Source of the DNA: Bicyclus anynana
Taxonomy: Eukaryota > Arthropoda > Insecta > Lepidoptera > Nymphalidae
Assembly: GCF_947172395.1 (NCBI RefSeq)
Contig: NC_069094.1
Coordinates: 17,102,292-17,166,291 of the forward strand
Length of the DNA stretch: 64,000 nt
Direction: 5' to 3'
The position numbers were made by a program, and so were the translations under genes. Positions 42,412 through 52,872 of the stretch are shown in pieces. Position 1 is the first letter of the stretch. Each line of letters begins with the position of its first letter. Under the pieces are notes generated by a model that had not been told where the DNA came from, made no database searches, and saw only the letters and a list, made by a program, of their open reading frames with translations.

Positions 42412-44089
42412 TAGATAGATAGATTAACATTCAGTCTCAATCATTAATTTACACAATCTTGAAGTTTCGTTCTTTCGATCTTCTTTCTTTTTATTTACCA
42501 ATGATATATGAACTAGTTTTGATAAACTACTCTTCTCCCAACTACTATCACGCTCAGAATTTTTTATTTCCTGGTAACTACCAGAATCAAGAATTTTTGT
42601 AAATGATCGCACTCATCGAGATGAAGCTAATTTACTTGATAGTAATCAGTTGCAAAAAATGTTCAACGGATCCCGAACTAAATGTTTTACTAGCATAAAA
42701 GGGAATCTGTATTCGAATGCATGGCACACAGAGACGCCACTGTTTGGCGGGTGAAATGAGCATGGTGAAAGATATAGATAGCACTTCACCAAACGAGCTG
42801 TGTGATGTGTCGCTGGGTGGCTCTTTGAGCTCACTCATTAAGCTAATTACCCACGAAATGAAAGATAATAAGTAAGCTAGAAAAACGTATGAAACCTTTT
42901 AATTTTTTTTTCAAAAGACATGATTTTTTGCGACATTTTGCGTATTCAGATACGTACGGTTTCTATAATTCTATATTCATTGTACAGCATACATTCTCCA
43001 TACGTTGTAAACATTTTTGCAATTTATAAAGATAAAAGCGAAAGGTCACTCATCACGGAATATCGAAAACCACAAAGATAAAAGTTGAAACGGATATAGT
43101 TCTATGTAGTTAGTAGACGCTAAGAATGAATATTGAGACAGGGCCGGATTAAAGATGTCTAAAGGCAAACGAAGTCGCAGGCGTACGCTAGTCGCTTAAT
43201 AGTTTTTGAAATAGAACATGAAACATCAAGAACTCATAAACTCACAAAATATTTAATGAGAAATATGAGACAACTTTTACAATGCGAAAATAAAAGTTAA
43301 TGCAAGATTCCAGCTTATTATTGCTCGTTCTGAAGTTAAGCCCTTGAGACTCGACTGTATTATTACCACAAATTTGTTGAGAACTTTAATATAACCACAA
43401 ATTCGATTTGACACACAATCATATTATTGGTAAACAAGAAATTGCTTTTCATTCCATTTTAAAAATAGCCTCTCGTAGCAAGATGTCTAAAACAATAAAC
43501 AATCCAATATCGAGCGCAGATGTAGCCATTCCAGCTCCATTCATTTGTTTGCATCGCTTTGTTCGTAGATAGATTGAGGCTGCCCGCAATAATGGCTTTC
43601 AGAACGGATTATGGGTAAATTAACTGCGTAATAACTTTATCTCGGCGGAGGTACAGCGGTACGCCATTTTATATTAATATTTGTTTGGAATAGAAAAATG
43701 TTTGCAATCCCTGTTAACGTGAATACATCTCTTTTATATATAAAATCTCAATTCTGTAATTTTTCAAGTTTGCACTGAAATTATTTTTAGAATCTTAATC
43801 TTTAATATGGAAAATGGGAGGGGATTATTGTATTAAATTCTTTCAAGGTAAAAAGATGAAAACTTGAATTACAGCTACTGAGTATAAATCAGGTTTCTTG
43901 GTTATTCACATTTTTGTGAGGCGACGGAAAATGTTCGATGAATGATGAATGATTTTATACCAAACGGAAGGTCTGATTACCTTTCTGACTTTAATGCAAA
44001 GTTTTTTTACTGCTGGGTACGACCCCTTAAAGTTGACATTTTCCAAAATCACTACGTGGGTGTTAATGTCAGTCAGTGACATACCAACA
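42412..44089. other. AT-rich stretch, no gene
   Basis: It includes a Helitron-like 3' end relic (AACGAAGTCGCAGGCGTACG, CTAG at 43188-43191, plus strand). Short minus-strand frames at 42424-42838 show no motifs. Confidence 0.4.
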
Positions 44090-44316
44090 AGGTCTCTCTC
44101 CTTATCCTCCTACCACGCTGTATGATGTGGGATGACGGCTGGAGTGATGATGTACGAGTCCTTATCGATTACTATCTGATGTCAATGATAATGACTGAGA
44201 CCGACAGCACAACGTGTTCACGATGTAACACCACCATAGCTTGAGCCAGGACGTGAGGCCAGGACCGTGATCCGAAACCGCATATGCTAACGACTGGACT
44301 AACGAGGCGGGCCATT
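44090..44316 (-). mobile_element. SINE-A, minus strand
   Basis: Complement of the head lies at 44300-44316 (AACGAGGCGGGCC), with the B-box region, GTAACACCACCATAGC and GACAGCACAACGTGTTCACG following leftward, then a decayed tail. Confidence 0.65.
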
Positions 44317-44672
44317 GGATATGTTATTTTTTCAGCTAGGTCATAATTTTTTAAATGAGTGTTATTATGAGTACATAGTGATGCGACACTAGGAAGATAA
44401 ACTTATTTTTGGCAACAAGGGGGGAAAGTGGGTCGGTTTCAATTAACGGATTAAACCTTTAACGATCTTCAGCCGGGACACGGCACGGGATGCCGTCGGG
44501 CGGTGTAAGACATTTACATATTCCAGCTACATACGAAGATATTTTACTGGCGATACATTTGCTTCAATAAGTTGAGAGTGTTGGATTTGATTCCCAGGTG
44601 GTAGTTCTCTAAACTGGCTCAGGTTTGTGTGGTCGAATGCGTCAGCAGTGACTAGTTACCGGCAAAGCCAAT
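44317..44672. other. Unassigned stretch
   Basis: A GC-rich segment (GGGACACGGCACGGGATGCC near 44474) lacks frames or repeats. Confidence 0.35.
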
Positions 44673-44783
44673 GCCAATGCCAATCCGCATTGGGCCAGCG
44701 TGGTGGACTATTGGCCTAACCCCTCTCATTCTGAGAGGAGACTCGAGCTCAGCAGTGAGCCGAATATGGATTGATGACGATAC
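44673..44783 (+). mobile_element. SINE-B 3' half
   Basis: CCAATCCGCATTGGGCCAGC, GTGGTGGACTATTGGCC, CTCATTCTGAGAGGAGACTC and GAGCCGAATATGG. It is nearly identical to the other SINE-B tails. Confidence 0.82.
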
Positions 44784-45169
44784 GGTACCGCTGCAATTTA
44801 ACACGTGATTGTCGCCTGTATGTTTTCACACACACTGTGACCCAAGACACCGCTGTGGTGCAATTAGCACTGTTGATGTCCCCGTCTGTACCCACCTCTC
44901 TAATTCAGATCGGATCGGACTAATTACTAATGCATAGACATTGTTCCTAAACTTTGGATTTAATTGGAATACGACCCATCTGAGGGCCCAATCACATTCA
45001 ACTAGTTTTTTAACATGTACAATAGGTTTCCTATCGACCCAAGATCAAGGAACATGTGCCAAGAGATAACGAGATTATATTTTTATCTACATATTTCTGA
45101 AACATGACTTTACTCATGCTTTCTGTGCAAGTTACTAATTTCTTAGAAATAGGCAAACATTACAATGGT
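44784..45169. other. AT-rich stretch, no recognised feature
   Basis: Nothing notable. Confidence 0.4.
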
Positions 45170-45233
45170 CTAACCCCTCTCATTCTAAGAGGAGACTGGT
45201 GTCAGCAGTGAGCCGAATATGGGTTGATAATAA
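45170..45233 (+). mobile_element. SINE-B terminal fragment
   Basis: CTCATTCTAAGAGGAGACTG and AGCAGTGAGCCGAATATGGG followed by an AATAATGATGAATGATGA end. Confidence 0.75.
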
Positions 45234-45377
45234 TGATGAATGATGAGGTAAAAATGTGATGTCTTTACGCGAAAAAATGTGAATTTTCAGGCTTTGCATT
45301 TTTGTTTAAGTTTGATTTTTTTACTTGATTTTATTTTTAATTAAGTGACAGCGACATTTAAGCAAAATTATCCAAAT

Positions 45378-45876
45378 GACCTCATTGGTCCAGTGGCTAG
45401 CCTGTGTGACTTCGGGTACTGGGTCGGTAAAAATTCAGCTTTTCTTTCTTAGGACAATTTTTCAGTAACAATTGTCAGCCTGAGGTTTGGAAGTGCTGGT
45501 GTTATATCCCAATCCTCGAAGATCACGTTAAGCTGTCGGTCCTGGTTATTGTCAACTAGCGGACACCACGCGGTTTCCGCGTAATTCCCGCTCCCGTAAG
45601 AGTACGGGGATAACATATAGCCTATAGCACGCGGGGATAGTGTATCTTCCCAAGAATTTTTCAAATCAAGTAGTTTCGGAGCCTATTCAATGCAAACAAA
45701 CAATCAAATCTTTCCTCTTTATAATATTAGTATAGATAATATCTGATAGTATTCGTTAAAGAATTTAACTTTCTCATCCTAAGCCCGTCCAATCTCATCG
45801 AAGCAGCGTGGTGGGTCTAATAGTTTTTATCCCCTCTCCTATAAGCAGGGACGTCAGACCAGCCCCTGCATTCTGT
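45378..45876 (+). mobile_element. SINE-A interrupted by a Helitron-like insertion
   Basis: The left part (45378-45555) has head GACCTCATTGGTCCAGTGG, B-box relic, and CGTTAAGCTGTCGGTCCTGG. The right part (45737-45876) resumes with ATCTGATAGTATTCGTTAAAG, GCAGCGTGGTGGGTCTAA and CCCCTCTCC. Removing 45556-45736 restores the order seen in the copies at 40742 and 51785. Confidence 0.85.
45556..45736 (-). mobile_element. Helitron-like element, complete, 181 bp
   Basis: The plus strand runs CTAGCGGACACCACG...TAATATTAGTATAGA. On the element strand it starts TCTATACTAATATTATAAAG and ends in a CTAG preceded by a hairpin-forming region. It is flanked by A and T with no target duplication. Internal words ACGGGGATAACATATAGCC and TCAAGTAGTTTCGGAGCC match the copy at 54696. 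Confidence 0.85.
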
Positions 45877-46487
45877 GAAGTTACAGCGATATGACATCGC
45901 TCGTTTCCATGGCAACTGGGTACATTATTAGTGACATTTTATTATTGGCATCCCATAGAAATAAAGTTCAAATTGTAATAAAACTTGTGATAGGCGAATA
46001 TAACATTAACGACCTTAGAATAGCGGAATCACATGAATTTAACAATTCTTTTTAGTGAATGTTGTGTGCACTTGTCATAGATGTACGTATAAGTCAATAT
46101 GAGCTAATTATAATCTATTTGTGTGCCTCTATAAAATGTATATTGTAAGTAAATAAACAAATAAATAAAAAAATCACACCCCAGGTTATGATGATGATGA
46201 TGAATGACGCTCCTAATAATTACAAATCATGCATAACAAGTATGATTTGAACTGAAGTGAAAAAATAACGGTTTTTCTAAGGACGGTATTGAAGATTTAA
46301 AAATACCCTAGATATCATAAGAAGCTCATAAATCGTAAACATAAGAAAAGCTCTTGTTGTAATATACCTGTAGGAATAATACCGTATTCCGTACCAACAA
46401 AAGGGTATAAAAAACGAAACATTAAATGTAAGCGAGAGCTCCAGATCGTGAATGAAATTTTGTGTAGGAGTCAATGGTAGCGTAGGC
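45877..46487. other. AT-rich stretch, no gene
   Basis: A short (ATG)n-like tract (ATGATGATGATGATGAATGA) near 46185 is probably a SINE end. No other structure. Confidence 0.4.
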
Positions 46488-46506
46488 GGGGGGAGGGGCG
46501 GGCGGG
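46488..46506 (+). promoter_or_regulatory. G-quadruplex/Sp1-like G-tract
   Basis: Four G runs of 6, 4, 3 and 3 are separated by single bases (GGGGGGAGGGGCGGGCGGG). It contains a GGGGCGGGC Sp1-type site and lies in a purine-rich segment reaching about 46530. It has potential for secondary structure; function unproven. Confidence 0.35.
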
Positions 46507-46992
46507 AGAGAGTGGAGTGAGAGGGGGACTCCCCTGGCTTCAGCGGGTGAATGGGTGACGCACGTCGATATATGAAACCTGAGATAAATCTTAAACGAAA
46601 TTTCAACCCTCGTCTTACTCGTAGAAACGGGCATAAGTTAGTTACATCCGCTTATCTTCTCTGAAAAGTACAAAAGGTTGAATTAACTCTTATATAATAA
46701 GATTCAGACAGATTTGCCAATGCATTATAAACGTGTTATACCTGAAAACACATTTATTACACCAAGTGTATTTTTATACAATTTGATAATGTTTTTAATG
46801 ACAAAGTTTGTAAGACGCACTTCTTCGCATAAAAAGTTAAATTATTTTTTTAATTTTAAAAGAGCAATTGAGTTTACTGCCGGCATCTCTCAGCATGGCC
46901 TGCCTTCCGAACTTCCTTTCAAAAGTTCTTGTAAAGTAATTTTTTTGGAGATAAATGAATTTTTTAATTTGATATTTGAAACAAATATTGAC
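46507..46992. other. AT-rich stretch with an unassigned frame
   Basis: A 124-codon frame (46714-47088) runs from AT-rich sequence into the SINE head at 46993, so it is not a host gene. A CTGCCGGCATCTCTCAGC segment inside it may belong to a repeat. Confidence 0.3.
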
Positions 46993-47088
46993 GCCCGGTT
47001 GGTTCAGGGGATAAAATCTGCCCTTTGCATTCAAAACCGTGGGTACGATACCCACAACTGGAAAATGTTTGTGTACACACAAGTATAA
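46993..47088 (+). mobile_element. tRNA-headed SINE fragment
   Basis: GCCCGGTTGGTTCAGGGG resembles an A-box head and GGGTACGATACCCACAACTG a B box, followed by GGAAAATGTTTGTGT. This word order is common in lepidopteran repeats from memory. The body is truncated. Confidence 0.55.
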
Positions 47089-47130
47089 TAGAACATCTGA
47101 CATCTGGACAGTCTCATGTATCCTGTATAT

Positions 47131-47260
47131 CATCATCATTATCAGCCCATTTTGAACATCCCGCTATAGGGTCAGGTCTCCCTCCTAATAAGTGAGGGAA
47201 TATGGAGCTTAGACCGACCACGCTGCTCTAATGCTTATTGGTGAGCTTAAGGTGATAATG
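47131..47260 (-). mobile_element. SINE-A tail, minus strand
   Basis: Starts ATCATCATTATCAGCCCATT (complement of the 3' end) and continues with TCTCCCTCCTAATAAGTGAG, ATATGGAGCTTAGACC and GACCACGCTGCTC. Confidence 0.75.
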
Positions 47261-47900
47261 TCTTACTTTTTATTGATCACCATCAGATTTTAATCATAAT
47301 GATCGTATATGCCTAAAATGTCTCTAGTGGCATCTTATATGCTGTAATTTGTTAAACGATTTAATTGTAGAGCACGCTAAAGATGCATACATTGAAAACA
47401 TAACCCTCTCGTCTTAGGTTGGTTAAATATAACTTGTTTCTATATCAACGGTGTCAGTCGCGTCGGTCGCTGTGTATGCAGAGTGTGGTACGATCATCTG
47501 GCGCTCGGAACATACCGGTTTTTACTCTTGTTTGCTTTATGCACGGTAATTTTGAAATGTGTCTCTTCAGCCTGCAATTTCTGCGGAGATTCGCGTTCGC
47601 CGCTCTTCGAAATATCTATTTGAGTGACGTTATTTTCAGCCCTTGGGCTTTGTATCATGATTGGTTGTTAGCGATGGTGGATCAAATTTCGTTTTTAGCG
47701 TTACGTAGTCGACAAGGAAGTTCTATATTGGGCTATGAAACACTAATTTTACATATTCCTTCTAACAAGGAGGTGCGAGCCATGGGGAGCGGTTTCACTT
47801 GGTCAGACGTGCAAGTGATGACCTGCTACTCTTGTACCTTCCACCTTTTCTGGCAAACTAAATCAACAAACAAGCAATCAAACATCCCTTCAAGCACACA
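47261..47900. other. Stretch with a 180-codon unassigned frame
   Basis: A frame spans 47419-47961. Its 5' part is CpG-rich with an initiator-like TCAGTCGCG near 47454. Its last 20 codons lie in a SINE-A tail (47901-47990), so at least the C-terminus is not native. The peptide (for example DVIFSPWALYHDWLLAM) matches nothing I know. Confidence 0.25.
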
Positions 47901-47990
47901 AACCCGCATTGGAAGAACACCACTTCCCCTCTCCTATAAAGAGGGGGCCCTGGTCCTGTAGTGCGCTGCTATAGGCAGATAATGATGAAC
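47901..47990 (+). mobile_element. SINE-A tail
   Basis: AACCCGCATTGGAAGAACAC, CCCCTCTCCTATAAAG and GGCAGATAATGATGAACG, the standard 3' end of the family. Confidence 0.65.
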
Positions 47991-48186
47991 GTAAATAAAC
48001 AGTAATTATGGTGTTTAATCAGTGAAATAGACGGTTAACTACGCCGCAAAACTCGATCTATTCTCGGGACAGGCGAAGCGAAATAAATGTTTGGGGGTGT
48101 ACAGTGTACATCTGAGACCCGTAGGTATTGGATTGTTTTAGTTTTGCCTCTCTCGAGACTATTTATTTATCTAATGGAATATAAAG

Positions 48187-48490
48187 CTAGCAGACGCATG
48201 CGACTTCACCCCATTCTGTAAAAAAGGATTATCCCACCAGGAATATTCGGATGGAAGTCTGTAAAAGAGGAATACCTACTACATGCACTGTTTTGTTATA
48301 TTTCATCTCAAGGGTATTAGGCAGCGTTTTGCATGGAACCTACCAGGCTGCTTGCCTTTTACTGACGCATATTTCTAAAATTTCTGAATATATTTGAAAA
48401 TTACTCTATCTATTCGTAAAAAGCATTACAATCCGTTCAGTAGCTTATCGCGAACGGACAGACGTAGTGAAGGATTTTGTTTTGTAATTA
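48187..48490 (-). mobile_element. Helitron-like element, diverged
   Basis: Plus-strand start CTAGCAGACGCATGCGACTT is the complement of the 3' end. Later ACTCTATCTATTCGTAAAAA, CAATCCGTTCAGTAGC and GGACAGACGTAGTGAAGG match a longer subfamily. The TCTATAC end is not preserved. Confidence 0.6.
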
Positions 48491-49735
48491 TTATGTATAT
48501 ATTGTAATGTACATGCTACGACGTATATACAATGTTTTCGTTCAGTTCAGTTGATAATGTTTGGTTTATAAAGAGCCTGGTTTCTTAGGCTTAGGTAAAC
48601 TTACGATTTTGTTTTCTAAATTATCTTAGGTCTGGTCTGGTAGGCTCGGGTCACAGTAAATAATATGCTTAGAAATCACCTAACTGCTAATAATGTACCT
48701 ACCAGCAAAATATATTGCCTTCAATTATTTTTATTGTTTATGTTTTACAGAACACTTTAGAAAATCCAAACAACTTTATTATCAAAATAAAGACGACCTA
48801 CTTTTCATAAATTACTCGTTAGTATGCAAATATTGAATTGTAGCAACCAATTAATGATTATAGGTATGGATACTACTAGTGCCTAAGTAATACGAATTGT
48901 TTTTGGGTAATTACATGTCAAAGGTTATCTGATTCAATTGGCTTATGGAAATAATTATGTTTTGTTAATGTGTTTGTCTCTCGTAACGGTATTAGGTACA
49001 ATTAAAAATCTAAAAGTATCTATCGGTGTCTAAAAGTATAAATATTATTGTTTTCTTACAATTAATAAAAAATGCTAACTAAAACTGGAAAAAGTGTGAC
49101 TGCTATTATTTTTAAAATTTATTCGTTCAGTGTCCAGGCAATAACCATTTTCTATATTGTCTATAGGAATGCTAGAAAAAATTGTAATTTGGACTTTATA
49201 AAATTATGAACTGCTGAAAAATTAAAAGTTAATGGATTTTTCCATCAAACAACATTTAGCTACGTCAGCCATGTATGTTAAGGTGTAATTAATAAAAAAA
49301 CAAACCGCGCATAAATGTAGCATAAATATAAAGTTATTATCATGCCACATGCAATACGGTGTAATTATTCCTATCAGAGCACGCTTAATTGTCTGTAAGT
49401 ATAGGAAAAGCTTAATCTGCAGGTATCTATGGGTAATCCGTAGTGAAATCTGCGAAATGAAACGAAGTGAAAATCTTAAAAATTATTTAATATCTTTTTC
49501 TTGAGACCTACACCATAACCTATTATTTATTTGATTAATTATGTATACTCTATCAATTTAGATATTAGAATGGGAGCCTTTTAGATGAAGGTTGTAAGTT
49601 TGCTAGCCCATATCTCTACCTTGGGTAGTACGAGTATGAAATGAAATGAAATGAAATGAAATTGACGTGATGTACGTACATAAACTTGACCATTTTTTTA
49701 TATATCTACATACATACATAATGTTAATGTATCGT
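48491..49735. other. AT-rich stretch, no gene
   Basis: A (GAAAT)5 microsatellite lies near 49636-49661. Nothing else stands out. Confidence 0.4.
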
Positions 49736-49925
49736 TGACGTCACGCCAAAACATAAGTCCCCAAAATATAAGTCTATAAGCGTTTACGTGGGTGGCTGAA
49801 CTTTGGTATTTAGATGGGGTGCAGAGTGGGGTACACAAACAGGGGGCGCGGCGGGGTCTAGGTGAAGGTCGGGGGTCGCTGCAAGTGCGCACTTTGACCT
49901 TCCGGCGCGCATTTTGCATACCCCT
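49736..49925. promoter_or_regulatory. CpG-rich patch with CRE and receptor-like half-sites
   Basis: A perfect TGACGTCA lies at 49736-49743. A GC-rich core carries AGGTGAAGGTCG (two half-sites 2 bp apart) and CTTTGACCTTCCGG, both resembling nuclear-receptor half-sites. A further GTGACGTCG lies near 49960. No frame or repeat explains the composition. Confidence 0.28.
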
Positions 49926-50063
49926 TGTATTTTGTATCGCTTATCGATTCAACTTTGAGTGACGTCGTGATATTGTATGCATAAACTGAGTGCCTTATAT
50001 GACCCACTTTAAAAATGGAAGGTTTTGTATCTTTATATTGAACTCTTATATGTTGACTATTGT

Positions 50064-50140
50064 TTCATCATTATCACCCTATTATAAAAGCTCAAATGGA
50101 GATTTGACCCACTACGCTGTTGCAATCCGAGTATGCGGGC
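50064..50140 (-). mobile_element. SINE-A tail, minus strand, degraded
   Basis: TCATCATTATCACCCTATTA...GACCCACTACGCTG...ATGCGGGC follows the family order but with many changes. Confidence 0.5.
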
Positions 50141-50824
50141 TATATTTAAATTAAATTTTACGGGATAGACTGGGTGTTTACTGTGATAGAATGTGCGTTA
50201 ACATTTCCGACCGGCTCCATAGCATTCTACTCGTCCTACCAGTGCAGCTTCGTGCCCATCTACCTGAGGAGTAGATATTATACAAAGACAACCATGCCTT
50301 TGAAACCGGAACACAGCAATAGTGCTTGGCAGAAAAAAAATATGGCAGTAATACTTCTCCAGATGAGTTATGACGCAAAAACACTACTATTAGGTACTAA
50401 AATCTAATAAAATGGTGTAAAATAACGGTGATAAATGAATTCGTTAGCATAAAACAATATTTAAAAAGGCATGGCCAGCCAATAAATTAAGCCGACTATT
50501 ACAGGTAAAGGTCAATCACCCTACCACCCCTTCCAGGTATAAGTTCTCCCCCTGAGTAATTAGGGGGTCGTCAATAAAAACACACTCAGCTCCGTTCTAA
50601 AACGAAGTCAGTTCTAAAAATAAACAGTTACGATTTCGGAACTTCAATATTGCGCCTCGTCGTGTTATTCTTTTTGTTGTAATTGTCAACGCTATTATTA
50701 GCATAAAATGTATGGACAAAGTCAAGTAAGATTAACTTCACCCATGTGCTTACGGAATGACAATTTATATTTTATCTGATACATATGGTCAATGGTCTAT
50801 ATCGACATCATTATAACAGTCGAT
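50141..50824. other. Mixed stretch, no gene
   Basis: Two overlapping short frames on opposite strands (50174-50407) have no motif. Confidence 0.35.
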
Positions 50825-51108
50825 GGAGGTCCACCGATGAACACAAGCCTTTTTGAAGGGTCGGGGGTCGACCAACAATGCGCATTCTGGTGCGGGGTCG
50901 TCATTCTAGCATCATTTGAACCCCAACGTCCATCGGCTCCTAACTATGTGCCCCGCCCATTGTCTTTTTAGATTAGCGACTCATTGCGCGACGGTGAATT
51001 TGATTCTTTTACGGATTTCCAAACATAGCTCGCTCCATCGCCCGCTGATTGACTCTGAACCTTCTTGCGAGACCTATAGGCCTATAGCGACCAAGTCTCG
51101 GATTTCGG
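50825..51108 (-). pseudogene. RTE-like LINE polymerase C-terminal fragment, second copy
   Basis: The minus strand shares the block AGAAGGTTCAGAGTCAATCA, CGGGCGATGGAGCGAGCTAT, a GCCGATGGACGTTGG word and CGACCCCGCACC with 39395-39703. More frame breaks than that copy. Both are ancient C-terminal relics of the same family. Confidence 0.7.
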
Positions 51109-51168
51109 AGTGTTTTGAAAGTATCTAGTTTATAGATTTCGGCATAACTATGGGTAGTAGTCTATGTA

Positions 51169-51279
51169 ATCATTATTATCAGCCTTTTTAAAGGCTCACT
51201 AGACATCTCCCCCTCCTGTTAGGTGAGGGGATATGGAAATTAGACCCACCGCGCTGTTCCGATGCGGATTGGCGGGCCA
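51169..51279 (-). mobile_element. SINE-A tail, minus strand
   Basis: ATTATCAGCCTTTTTAAAGG, CCTCCTGTTAGGTGAGGGGA, TAGACCCACCGCGCTG and GCGGATTGGCGGGCC. Confidence 0.78.
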
Positions 51280-51780
51280 TCTATATAAAAATAATAATAA
51301 AATAAATTTAAAAAGGAATGGCCAGCGAAGTTCAATCGCCTACTACTTTGTATAATCTGAAGCACTTATACAAGGTTGAAATTATTAAATCCATTGTATC
51401 GACCCATTTGTTTAAACAAATGTCATGACAATGCGTTAAAATGTAGCGACAGGTACAAGCGTTCCTATTGATTAAATATATTCGTATTGTATTCGTCGAC
51501 TCAATACTTCCGTTATCTAAATTGTAATTGATTAATAAAATATTCGCCGAAACGATAGAGAACTTATCGGTACTTTAGTAAACATTGTCGTGACTCTATG
51601 AGTATTTAAATACTGGAAGGTAAACTAACTGCGTAGTATAAGAGTCAACCGACAAAATGACCATGCATCAGCTGCAATGCAAATAATGCATGGGTTTCTG
51701 ATGTCTCGTACTAAGTGTTGGAGTCTTTAACCTAGATACTGGCACGTTTAAATTAATTATTATGGTCAAATTGTTTAATA
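51280..51780. other. AT-rich stretch, no recognised feature
   Basis: Nothing notable. Confidence 0.4.
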
Positions 51781-51784
51781 ACTG

Positions 51785-52105
51785 CTTCATTGGTCCAGTG
51801 GTTAGTCTATGTGGCTTCGATCACGAAGTCCTAGGTTCGAGTCCTGGGTCAGACTATAAAACACCAAGCTTTTCTTTCTGGTAAGAAATTTTCAGTAAAA
51901 AATTCTTAGCCCGTAGATAGGAAATTGTTGGTTCACCCCTCGTACCTTTGAGAGCACATTGAGTCATCATCCCGGTCATTACGAATAATTAACATCTGAC
52001 AGTGGCCGTTATCATTGTCACCTTAAAAGCTTGCCAAGCCGTATCGGAGTAGCTTGGTGGGTGTAAGCTCCATATCGTCTCTCCTAATAAAGATTGTAGG
52101 GGGGG
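51785..52105 (+). mobile_element. SINE-A, near full-length
   Basis: Head CTTCATTGGTCCAGTGG, GGCTTCGATCACGAAGTCC, B box GGTTCGAGTCCTGGG, then TTTCAGTAAAAAATTC, CCCGGTCATTACG, GACAGTGGCCGTTATC, AGCTTGGTGGGTGTAAGCTC and CTCCTAATAAAG. The most complete plus-strand copy with an intact head. Confidence 0.85.
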
Positions 52106-52262
52106 CGTCAATTTTTTTTTGATTATTCGATAAAATAAAACGTGCAAGTTATATTTTCCATGCAACGTTCGGTTATTTGTACGGTGGTCTCTCAGACTAT
52201 GTTATCTTAATACGATCAGTGTAAAGTCAACACCCGGTAGTTCGCGATCAAATCGATCGTTC

Positions 52263-52434
52263 AGTGTTCGTTCCGTTCCCGTTGACTGGCAATTGTCCAA
52301 GGTTCAGAGCGTGGTTACGAGCTGTAGTCGTTGGTGCTGCGTGTTTAACTGTTTTGTACTATACTAGTTGTATCTCGCGGTTATATTCATGTTTTTTTAC
52401 ACTGACATGTGTTTGGCTGTAAATTTGCCCGATG
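52263..52434 (+). other. Candidate transcription start and first exon
   Basis: An initiator-like TTCAGTGTTCG puts +1 at A52263. A short coding start follows at ATG 52389 (MFFYTDMCLAVNLPDG) and a donor-like G/GTAAGC at 52434/52435. The segment is more CpG-rich than its flanks and no repeat family covers it. SINE-C lies 60 bp further on. No second exon is identified, so this stays speculative. Confidence 0.18.
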
Positions 52435-52494
52435 GTAAGCAAAGACGCCGCGTACGGGAGAACTTGCTTGCATTGAAGGTGCCTATCTGTTGCG

Positions 52495-52742
52495 CAGTGA
52501 TATGCACGGTGGATTTACAAGACGGAGGTCCTGGGTACCCGGCTGGGTCGATTGAGATTTTCATAATTGGTCCAGGTCTGGCTGGTGGGAGGCTTCGGCC
52601 GGGCCGTGGCTAGTTACCACCCTACTGACAAAGTCGTACCGCCAAGTGATTTAGCGTTCCGGTATGATGTCGTGTAGAAACCGAACGGGGTGTGGATCCT
52701 CCTAACAAGTTACTAACTAACTTGTAAAGAATATAATAGAAA
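52495..52742 (+). mobile_element. SINE-C with tRNA-like head
   Basis: It preserves the head lost in other copies (CAGTGATATGCACGGTGG, GGAGGTCCTGGGTACC as B box), then CTGGTGGGAGGCTTCGGCC, TACCGCCAAGTGATTTAGCG and CTCCTAACAAGTTAC. It suggests SINE-C is tRNA-derived. Confidence 0.75.
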
Positions 52743-52872
52743 AAAGAATATCTCTTGACTTGAATACCTCGTTGTAGGTGGCAGGTAAAACAACCTGGAA
52801 GGGCATGCCATAACTTCGCAGTGCGAATGAGTACGGAGAGCCGAAACACTTCGCACGAGCCCGAAGGACATC
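52743..52872 (-). pseudogene. LINE polymerase C-terminal fragment
   Basis: The minus strand encodes a peptide ending like IRTAKLWHALPG and then, after a frame change, a ..VFKSR..-like end. This is the common C-terminal signature of insect non-LTR polymerases. It abuts the SINE-C copy tail to tail. Confidence 0.5.

Noticed and set aside
46714..47088. 124-codon frame as a host gene
   Set aside because: Runs into a tRNA-headed SINE and is low in complexity.
47419..47961. 180-codon frame as a host gene
   Set aside because: Its end is SINE-A tail sequence, no domain is recognised, and no splice or poly(A) signals support it.
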